A stretch of DNA of 64,000 bases, from NCBI RefSeq assembly GCF_000255295.1, contig NC_017030.1:6670328-6734327 (forward strand). Reading direction: 5' to 3'. The notes under the pieces were generated by a model. The model did not search any database. It saw only the letters and a list, made by a program, of their open reading frames with translations, and was not told the DNA's origin. Position 1 is the stretch's first letter. Each line of letters starts with the position of its first letter. Of the stretch, positions 55,028-61,810 are shown piece after piece. The DNA is from Corallococcus coralloides DSM 2259 (GTDB taxonomy: Bacteria > Myxococcota > Myxococcia > Myxococcales > Myxococcaceae). The translations under genes were made by a program, and so were the position numbers.

Positions 55028-55131
55028 GCCCCGGGTCGGATCCGGCTGGATTTCCGGCCTGTTTCTGGTAGGGTCCGCCGCTCTTTTATGGGCTGCTGTC
55101 GAACGCCCCAGTTTTCAAGGAGTTAGCAGTC

Positions 55132-55323
55132 ATGGCGTGGAAGTGCGACCTCTGTGGGAAGCGTCCGCTGGTGGGTAACAACGTCAGCCACGCGAACAAC
55201 AAGACCAAGAAGCGGACCCTGCCGAACCTGCAGAAGGTCCGGGCGAACGTGAGCGGCAGCATCGAGCGCGTGCTGGCCTGCACCCGCTGCATCAAGGCCG
55301 GCAAGGTGACCAAGGCCGCCTGA
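55132..55323 (+). CDS. rpmB: 50S ribosomal protein L28
   Basis: This 63-residue ribosomal protein starts [21 protein letters not shown], and has [14 protein letters not shown] at the end. The two CxxC pairs make it a zinc-binding (C+) L28. AAGGAG lies nine bases before the ATG. It lies 17 bases before murQ, so the two may share a transcript. Confidence 0.96.
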   Translation: MAWKCDLCGKRPLVGNNVSHANNKTKKRTLPNLQKVRANVSGSIERVLACTRCIKAGKVTKAA

Positions 55324-55340
55324 AGTCCGGGAGCCTTCCG

Positions 55341-56294
55341 GTGGGCATGACGCGCGCTCGAAAGTCCGCGCTTCCGCCCACCGAACGGCTCCATCCCCGC
55401 GCGGATGACCTGGACCTCCTCCCTGTCGAGGCGGTCGTCCGACGGTTGCATCAAGAAGACCTGATCGCGCTCCGCGCGGTCCGTGAGGCGTTGCCGTCCA
55501 TCGCGGCAGCGGCCCGGGCCGTGGCGGAAGCATTGCGCGCTGGCGGCCGGCTGCTCTACGTGGGCGCGGGGACCAGCGGCCGGCTCGGCGTGCTCGACGC
55601 GAGCGAATGTCCCCCCACCTTCGGTGTCCCGGCGACGCGGGTCCAGGCAGCCATCGCTGGCGGCCGGAAGGCCCTGACGCGTGCCGTGGAGGGCGCCGAG
55701 GACGACGTCGCCGCGGGGGCCCGGGCGGTGCGGGCATTCCGGGCGACCGCACGGGACGTGGTGTGCGGCATCTCCGCGTCGGCCTCCACGCCCTATGTCC
55801 GGGGCGCGCTGGACGAGGCCCACGAGCGAGGGGTGCGCACGGTGCTGGTGTGCTGCAACCCACCGGGGCCGGCCATGCGCGCGGACACGGTGGTGTTGGC
55901 GCGCACGGGGCCGGAGGTGGTGGCCGGCTCCACGCGGCTGAAGGCGGGCACGGCGACGAAGCTGGTGCTCAACGCCATCACCACCGCGGCCTTCGTGTCG
56001 CTGGGGCACGTGTACCGGGGGCGCATGGTGGACGTGCGCCCCACGAACACGAAGCTGAGGGCCCGCGCGGTGCGCATGGTCGCGGAGCTGACGGACCTGC
56101 CCCCGGCGCGAGCGGAGGCGCTGCTCCACGCCGCGGGCGACCACGTGAAGCTGGCGCTGGCCATGCACTTCACGGGGCTTCCGGCGGCCCAGGCGCGGCG
56201 CCAGTTGAAGGACGCGGGCCTGCGAGGGCTCGAACGTCCGGCGGGGGCCCGAGCGGCTTCAGGAGAACGGCAGCGTCGGCGTCCTTCGCGCTGA
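55341..56294 (+). CDS. murQ: N-acetylmuramic acid 6-phosphate etherase
   Basis: This 317-residue SIS-domain lyase splits MurNAc-6-P to GlcNAc-6-P and lactate in peptidoglycan recycling. Motifs: an N-terminal PTERLHPRADDLDLLP, GAGTSGRLGVLDASECPPTFG, catalytic Glu region AVEGAEDDVAAG, GISASASTPYVRGAL and KAGTATKLVLNAITTAAF. The start is the GTG at 55341, with an ATG two codons later as alternative. The C terminus has an extra Arg-rich tail. Confidence 0.95.
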   Translation: MGMTRARKSALPPTERLHPRADDLDLLPVEAVVRRLHQEDLIALRAVREALPSIAAAARAVAEALRAGGRLLYVGAGTSGRLGVLDASECPPTFGVPATRVQAAIAGGRKALTRAVEGAEDDVAAGARAVRAFRATARDVVCGISASASTPYVRGALDEAHERGVRTVLVCCNPPGPAMRADTVVLARTGPEVVAGSTRLKAGTATKLVLNAITTAAFVSLGHVYRGRMVDVRPTNTKLRARAVRMVAELTDLPPARAEALLHAAGDHVKLALAMHFTGLPAAQARRQLKDAGLRGLERPAGARAASGERQRRRPSR

Positions 56295-56401
56295 GCGGAC
56301 TTCCTCCGGAATCCAACAGGGAGGGCGTCATTCCCAGACACACGGGGTGCCCTCCGGGCCGGGGTCCGGCGGCCGTGGGAGCTGGCCTTTAGACTTGGGG
56401 C

Positions 56402-57565
56402 ATGCGCCCCGCCACGCCACCCTCCCCCTCCCTGCCGCCCCGGCTGTGCGTGGGCGTGCTGTCCGGCACCAGCGTGGACGCGGCGGACGCGGCGCTGTGC
56501 CGGGTGGACGGCACCGGCGCGGACGTGAAGCTCCAGCTGCTCGCGCATGTCTCGCATCCCTTCACGCCGGACCTCGTCGCGCGGGTGCTGGGCCCCCAGG
56601 ACGCCCGGAGCCTCTGCGCCCTCAACTTCGAGCTGGGGGAGCGCTTCGCCGAAGCCGTGCTGGCCGTCATCGCGCGCGCGGGTGTGAAGCGCGAGGACGT
56701 CCACGTCGTCGGCTCGCACGGCCAGACGATGGCCCACCTGCCTTCGGACCTGTCCGCCATCGCCTCCACGCTCCAGATTGGCGAAGCGGCCGTCATCGCC
56801 GAGCGCACCGGCCTGCCCGTCGTCAGCGACTTCCGCACCCGCGACATGGCGGTGGGCGGCCAGGGCGCGCCGCTCGTGCCCTACCTGGACTGGGCCGTCT
56901 TCCGGAACCGCGAACGGCCGGACGTCACGCGCGCGTTCCTCAACCTGGGCGGCATCGCCAACATCAGCGTCGTGGGCGAGAACGTGGACGACACGCTCGC
57001 GTTCGACACCGGGCCCGCGAACATGGTGCTGGACGGCCTGGCGCGCCGCGTGACGCAGGGACAGCTCGCGTGCGACCGGGATGGGAGCCTGTCCTCCCGG
57101 GGCCAGGTGATCCCCGCGCTCCTGGAGGAATTGCTCGCGCATCCGTTCCTCGCGCGGCCACCACCGCGCAGCGCGGGCCGCGAGGGCTTCGGCGAGCCGC
57201 TGGTGGACCGGCTCTGGGCGGCGGCCCCGGAGCGGCCCCATGACTTGATGGCCACAGCGCGAGCCTTCACCGTGGAGGCCACCGCGCGCGCCTTCGACAC
57301 CTGGGTGCGCCCCCGTTTTCCCCGGCTGGAGGCGGTGTACGTCTCCGGCGGCGGGACGCGGAATCCGGTGCTGATGGCGGACCTGCGGGCGCGGCTGGCC
57401 CCGGTGCCGCTGGAGCGGCTGGACGTGCTGGGTTTCCCCGAGGAGGCGAAGGAGGCGGCCCTCTTCGCCCTGCTCGCGGCCGAGCACCGGGCCGGGACGC
57501 CCGCGAATGTTCGCCCCGCAACTGGCGCCGGACGCCGAGTCGTTCTAGGTAAGCTGACACCGTGA
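56402..57565 (+). CDS. anmK: Anhydro-N-acetylmuramic acid kinase
   Basis: This 387-residue ASKHA-fold kinase opens the 1,6-anhydro ring of MurNAc with phosphorylation and yields the MurQ substrate. Motifs: VLSGTSVDAADAALCR, VVGSHGQTMAHLP, DFRTRDMAVGGQGAPLVPY and FLNLGGIANISV with AFDTGPANMVLD. It is 107 bases after murQ. Its stop overlaps the GTG of the GTPase gene (GTGA). Confidence 0.96.
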   Translation: MRPATPPSPSLPPRLCVGVLSGTSVDAADAALCRVDGTGADVKLQLLAHVSHPFTPDLVARVLGPQDARSLCALNFELGERFAEAVLAVIARAGVKREDVHVVGSHGQTMAHLPSDLSAIASTLQIGEAAVIAERTGLPVVSDFRTRDMAVGGQGAPLVPYLDWAVFRNRERPDVTRAFLNLGGIANISVVGENVDDTLAFDTGPANMVLDGLARRVTQGQLACDRDGSLSSRGQVIPALLEELLAHPFLARPPPRSAGREGFGEPLVDRLWAAAPERPHDLMATARAFTVEATARAFDTWVRPRFPRLEAVYVSGGGTRNPVLMADLRARLAPVPLERLDVLGFPEEAKEAALFALLAAEHRAGTPANVRPATGAGRRVVLGKLTP

Positions 57566-58698
57566 GCAGCGTGAACCTGATGGCCCGCGAAGTGGCCGCG
57601 AAGATCGTCTTCTACGGCCCCGGCCTGTCGGGGAAGACGACGACCCTGCGAAAGGTCTACGAGACCGTTCGCCCGGCCCACCGCGGCGAGATGATGTCCA
57701 TCGCCACCGAAGGCGACCGGACGCTGTTCTTCGACTTCCTGCCGGTGAAGGTGGAGCGCGTGGGCGACTGCTCCGTGCGCCTGGCCCTCTACACCGTGCC
57801 CGGACAGGTCTTCTACAACGCCACCCGCAAGCTGGTGCTCCAGGGCGCGGACGGCGTCGTGTTCGTGGCGGACTCGCAGGCGGAGGCCATGGACGCCAAC
57901 CGCGAGTCCCTGGCCAACCTGGAGGAGAACCTCCTGGAGAACGGCATCCGCCTGGACCGCTTCCCACTGGTGATGCAGTGGAACAAGCGGGACCTGGACA
58001 ACATCCTCTCCGTGGAGGAGCTGCGCCGGGAGCTCAACCCGCGCGGCGTCCCCGACTTCGAGACGGCCGCCGCCAACGGCCGCGGCGTGATGGACGCGCT
58101 CAAGACCATCACCCGGCTGGTCATCAAGGACCTGCGCGCCAAGCGCATCGTCCCGCCGCCCCGCCCCGCCCAGGGCGAAACAGCCCCCGCGGGCCTGGAG
58201 GCGCAGCTCTCGCAGCACCTGCACCACCGCCAGCCTCCGGCAGCGCCCGCCACGAGCCCCACCGCCGCCACCATCCCGGCCACGCCCGTGCCCCGCACGC
58301 TGACGGCGCCCGCCCCGCCGCGCGTGGAGCCCGCCGCCGTGCCCGCCGTGGCGCCGGTGCCGGCCACGGGCACCAGGCTCCTGGGCCCCACCAGCGCGCT
58401 GGCGCCGGGGGACCTCTTCGACCACGCCCGGGCCGCGGAGGCCGCCTTCACCGCCGGGGACTACACCACCTGCGTCACCGCCTGCACCGACGCCGTCCGC
58501 CGTGCCATGGCGTTCGCGGGTGAAGGCTCCCTGGCCCAGCAGGCCTTCCTGCTGCACGTGGATGGTTCGGACCTGCTGCGCCTGCAGGGCCTGGCCACGC
58601 TGCCGCAGCTGCGCGTGGACGACGCGGCGTTCGCGCTCTACGTCCTCATGCAGGTCTTCGTGCGCCTCAACGCCGTGGGGCTTCCGACCGCCGGGTGA
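57562..58698 (+). CDS. MglA-like small GTPase with C-terminal extension
   Basis: This 378-residue protein has an MglA-family GTPase in residues 1 to about 195: P-loop FYGPGLSGKTT, MMSIATEGDRTLFFDFLP (switch 1), TVPGQVFYNATRKLVLQG (switch 2, with the MglA-type Thr-Val-Pro-Gly in place of D-x-x-G), MQWNKRDLDN (NKxD) and RELNPRGVPDFE. MglA itself (195 residues) controls gliding polarity. A Pro/Ala-rich linker (about 200-285) and a helical domain (about 290-378) are additional. The GTG start overlaps anmK; an ATG six codons later is possible. The facing DUF4388 gene may encode a partner. Confidence 0.88.
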   Translation: MSSVNLMAREVAAKIVFYGPGLSGKTTTLRKVYETVRPAHRGEMMSIATEGDRTLFFDFLPVKVERVGDCSVRLALYTVPGQVFYNATRKLVLQGADGVVFVADSQAEAMDANRESLANLEENLLENGIRLDRFPLVMQWNKRDLDNILSVEELRRELNPRGVPDFETAAANGRGVMDALKTITRLVIKDLRAKRIVPPPRPAQGETAPAGLEAQLSQHLHHRQPPAAPATSPTAATIPATPVPRTLTAPAPPRVEPAAVPAVAPVPATGTRLLGPTSALAPGDLFDHARAAEAAFTAGDYTTCVTACTDAVRRAMAFAGEGSLAQQAFLLHVDGSDLLRLQGLATLPQLRVDDAAFALYVLMQVFVRLNAVGLPTAG

Positions 58699-58705
58699 TT
58701 CGCGC

Positions 58706-58731
58706 GGGGCACGGCTTCCGGGCCGTGCCCC
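58706..58731. terminator. Bidirectional hairpin between convergent genes
   Basis: GGGGCACGGC (58706-58715) and GCCGTGCCCC (58722-58731) pair perfectly around a six-base loop. No T tract follows on either strand. Confidence 0.6.
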
Positions 58732-58738
58732 TCGAGCC

Positions 58739-59824
58739 TCAGCGCGGGAGCGTGAGCTGCAACAGCCCCATGCGGTGCAGCTTCGCCAGCGTCTTGAGCG
58801 TCTCCAGCTCGCGCGCGGGGCTGGCCAGCACCAGCGTGGACACGTCCCACGTCCCGCTGACGAGCCCGGCGATCTGCCGCTCCTCCGGCTTGAGCATCAC
58901 CATGGCCTGCGGGGATTGGATCAGCTGCGGCACCACCAGCGGCGGCAGGTCCGCGTAGAGCGCGGCCACGTGCTCGCGCTGCACCAGGCGCGCGAACTCG
59001 CGCACGCGCCGGTCCGCGGGGTCGCTGGCCAGCAGCGACGCGCAGACGATGCCGGCCGCGTCGTACTGGCCCTCGCGCATCAGCACCGCGCCCTTCTCCA
59101 GCATCTCCGCCACCGGATCCGCTTCCACCTGCGGCGCGCCGTCCACCTCCACCAGCTTCGCGCGCAAGAGCTCGTGCACCCGGCGCGTCACCGACGAGCG
59201 CGACACGCCCATGGACAGCCGCAGCCGCCCCAGGTTCTGCGGCGTCGTCGTCAGCGCGAGGATGATCCGGTGCATCAGCGGCTGGCTGGGGCTGGGCGGC
59301 GACAGCGCCTTCACGCTCAGCGCGTCGATGGGCAGCGCCTTGTCCACGTCCCCCTGCTCGTCCACCCAGCGCAGGGACTCGAAGAGCAGCTCGCGGATGC
59401 TCATGTCGGACGGCACCCAGTCCTCACCGGTGCGGTCCGCGTCCTCCGTCCAGTGGAAGGTGCCCTGCCCCGCGATGGTCAGGTCCGTCATCGCCGCGAA
59501 CAGCTCCTCGCGGCCCAGGTCGCGCACCCACCGCGCCTGCACCCCGTGCGCGTCGAAGGCCGCGTCCACGTCTGGCGTGCGCGCCAGCTCGTCGAACGCC
59601 GCCAGCACGCGCGTGCCCGCCGCCAGCTTCGGCAGCGACAGCAGGCGGGCCACCCGGCCGCGCAGGCCTTCACTCGCGGTGGCGCCCACCTGGCCGGACA
59701 GGAGGAACAACTTGCGCTCGCCTGCCTCCCACGACAGCTGGAGCGTCCCCGTCTTGCGGGAGCTGTCCAACCATTGAAGGAACTCGGGGAGCGGGTAGCT
59801 GAAGAGGTCGCCGTGGATGGCCAT
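58739..59824 (-). CDS. DUF4388 (PATAN-like) domain protein
   Basis: This 361-residue protein starts with a DUF4388 module (about 1-110): GDLFSYPLPEFLQWLDSSRKTGTLQLSW, then LFLLSGQVGATASEG, the usual opening of these signalling modules in delta-proteobacteria. A winged-helix-like segment follows (LMHRIILALTTTPQNLGRL to SRSSVTRRVHELLRA, about 185-225), then two helical repeats (EMLEKGAVLMREGQYDAAG, TPR-like). There are no catalytic residues. The module is common with MglA-like GTPases, one of which is encoded opposite it. Confidence 0.8.
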   Translation of the reverse strand: MAIHGDLFSYPLPEFLQWLDSSRKTGTLQLSWEAGERKLFLLSGQVGATASEGLRGRVARLLSLPKLAAGTRVLAAFDELARTPDVDAAFDAHGVQARWVRDLGREELFAAMTDLTIAGQGTFHWTEDADRTGEDWVPSDMSIRELLFESLRWVDEQGDVDKALPIDALSVKALSPPSPSQPLMHRIILALTTTPQNLGRLRLSMGVSRSSVTRRVHELLRAKLVEVDGAPQVEADPVAEMLEKGAVLMREGQYDAAGIVCASLLASDPADRRVREFARLVQREHVAALYADLPPLVVPQLIQSPQAMVMLKPEERQIAGLVSGTWDVSTLVLASPARELETLKTLAKLHRMGLLQLTLPR

Positions 59825-59856
59825 GCGTGTCGGATTCGAGGATACAGTCCCAGGCC

Positions 59857-60792
59857 GTGCGCGTCGCGGTCCTGTTCATCGACGGGGTGGGCATCGGACG
59901 GAAGGACCCGGCCGTGAACCCGCTCGCGGACCGCGACCACCTCCTGTCCTGGTTCCAGGACGCCCCCGTCCCCGCCCTGCCCCATGGCGGCATGGGCCTT
60001 CCGGTGGACCCCACCTTCGGCGTACCCGGCCGGCCCCAGTCCGCCTCCAACCAGACGGCCATCCTCACCGGTGACCCCGCCCCCGTCCTCGTGGGCGGCC
60101 ACGTGCTGGGCTACCCCAACACCGCCCTGAAGGATTTGCTCGCGGAGCGCTCCATCGTGCGGCGCCTCAAGGCCGCGGGCCGCACCGCCACCTTCGCCAA
60201 CGCGTACCCCGCGCCGTACCTGGACGCGCTCGGCGTTCCCCGGCGCCCGTCCACGTCCCCGCCGGAGTTCACCCTGTCGGAGCGCCACGCGCGCAAGGTG
60301 CGCCCCTCGGCCGCGAAGCTCGCCTTCGCCGCGGGAGGCGAAGCGCTGCGCACGCTGGACGACGCGCGGGCCGGCGACGGCCTCACCCACGACATCACCG
60401 GCGACGCCGCTCGCGCGCACGGACTGGACGTGCCCCACCGCACGCCCGGCGAAGCCGCGGCCCTGTTCTGGCGCATCGCGGGACAGGCGGACTTCACCTT
60501 CTTCGAGCACTACCTCGCCGACGAGGCCGGCCACGCCCAGGACTTCACGGCCGCCCGCCTGGCGCTCGACACCTTCGACGCCTTCCTGCGCGCCGTGGCG
60601 GCCACCCGGCCCTCGGATGCACGGGTGTTGGTGTGCAGTGACCACGGCAACGTGGAGGACCTGTCGGTTCGAGGACACACCGTGCACGCCGTGCCCATGC
60701 TCTACTTCGGTCCCTCCGCCCCGGAGGTAGCGTCGTTCTCCACCGTCGCGGACGTGGGTCGCGCGGTGATCCGCTGGCTCGGGGCCAACTAG
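59857..60792 (+). CDS. Alkaline-phosphatase-superfamily metalloenzyme (phosphomutase-like)
   Basis: This 311-residue protein has VAVLFIDGVGIGRKDPAVNP (first metal Asp), a SNQTAILTG segment with the nucleophile-region Ser/Thr, and C-terminal FEHYLADEAGHAQD and VLVCSDHGNVEDLSVRGHT, the metal-binding pairs of phosphopentomutase/independent phosphoglycerate mutase-type metalloenzymes. The SNQTAILTG segment shows no formylglycine motif. A GTG at 59827 lies only 3 bases from the divergent DUF4388 start, so the GTG at 59857 is preferred. Confidence 0.82.
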   Translation: MRVAVLFIDGVGIGRKDPAVNPLADRDHLLSWFQDAPVPALPHGGMGLPVDPTFGVPGRPQSASNQTAILTGDPAPVLVGGHVLGYPNTALKDLLAERSIVRRLKAAGRTATFANAYPAPYLDALGVPRRPSTSPPEFTLSERHARKVRPSAAKLAFAAGGEALRTLDDARAGDGLTHDITGDAARAHGLDVPHRTPGEAAALFWRIAGQADFTFFEHYLADEAGHAQDFTAARLALDTFDAFLRAVAATRPSDARVLVCSDHGNVEDLSVRGHTVHAVPMLYFGPSAPEVASFSTVADVGRAVIRWLGAN

Positions 60793-60803
60793 AGGGACGC
60801 TGG

Positions 60804-61772
60804 ATGCGGGTGGGCGGTACCGGACGATGGAGCCTGCTGCCCGCCCTGCTCGGGACGACGCTGCTCCTTTCCGCGTGCGCCTCCGTGCAGAAGGCCCCCA
60901 GCCCCACCGCCACGCTGGCGCTGCCCGGCGGTGAGTTCCTCTTCGAGCACTCCGCGAAGGACGCCCAGTCCGCGGACATGGTCCGCCGCGCCGTGGAGAA
61001 CGCCGCGCCCCACCTGGCCCGCTGGGGCACCTTCCAGGAGCCCGTCACCCTGGTCATCCACCCGAACCACGCCGCCCTGGAGCGCGCCGCCCGCCGCTCC
61101 GGCTACGACTTCCTGCGCGCCTGGGCCCGCTACGAGCAGGTGGAGGTCCAGAGCCCCCGCACCTGGACGAGCGCCGGCGCCAGCCAGAAGCAGGTGGACG
61201 AGCTGCTCCTGCACGAGCTCACCCACAGCCTCATGTGGCAGGCGTCCGCCTCCGTGTCGGACTGGACGAAGAAGGGCATCCCGCTGTGGTTCAGCGAGGG
61301 CATGGCCTCGTACACCGCCAGCCAGGGCTACCGCGTCCCCAGCCTGGAGGACCTGGCCCGCTTCCTCCACCAGTACCCCCAGGCGGATCCGCTCGCCCGC
61401 GCCGAGTCGCTCTACGAGACCGAGAACGCCACCGTCTACGGCGCCGCCCACCACGCCTTCACCTTCCTCATGGAGCGCTACGGCGAAAGGCGCGTCCGGG
61501 GCGTGCTCGCCGCCATGCGCGGGGGCCAGGACTTCACCGGCGGCTTCCAGGAGGCCATCGGCTTGCCCGTGGACGCCTTCCTCCGCGACTTCCGCCGCTA
61601 CGTGTACCTGCGCGGCTTCAAGGGGGGCCGGCTGACCCCACCCAAGCCCCTTCCGCGCCCGGAAGTGCGCGGAGTTCCTGGGAATCCCCAGCCTGCACCG
61701 TCATCCGCCCCACATTCGCCCACTCCCGCGCCACCGGACACAACTCCGGAGGCCCCAAGTCCGACAAGTTGA
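60804..61772 (+). CDS. Lipoprotein with a zincin peptidase domain
   Basis: This 322-residue protein has a lipoprotein signal peptide (LLLSACASVQ, Cys25) and a gluzincin-type site: HELTHSLMWQ (HExxH) followed by WFSEGMASYTA (third ligand Glu), as in the peptidase MA family. A Pro/Ser/Thr-rich tail (about 275-322) ends it. It is probably a periplasmic or surface peptidase, or a metallopeptidase relative without known substrate. It lies 11 bases after the metalloenzyme gene. Confidence 0.82.
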   Translation: MRVGGTGRWSLLPALLGTTLLLSACASVQKAPSPTATLALPGGEFLFEHSAKDAQSADMVRRAVENAAPHLARWGTFQEPVTLVIHPNHAALERAARRSGYDFLRAWARYEQVEVQSPRTWTSAGASQKQVDELLLHELTHSLMWQASASVSDWTKKGIPLWFSEGMASYTASQGYRVPSLEDLARFLHQYPQADPLARAESLYETENATVYGAAHHAFTFLMERYGERRVRGVLAAMRGGQDFTGGFQEAIGLPVDAFLRDFRRYVYLRGFKGGRLTPPKPLPRPEVRGVPGNPQPAPSSAPHSPTPAPPDTTPEAPSPTS

Positions 61773-61810
61773 GCAAGCCCGCTATGCGTGGGCCGCCGGA
61801 GGATTGCCCC

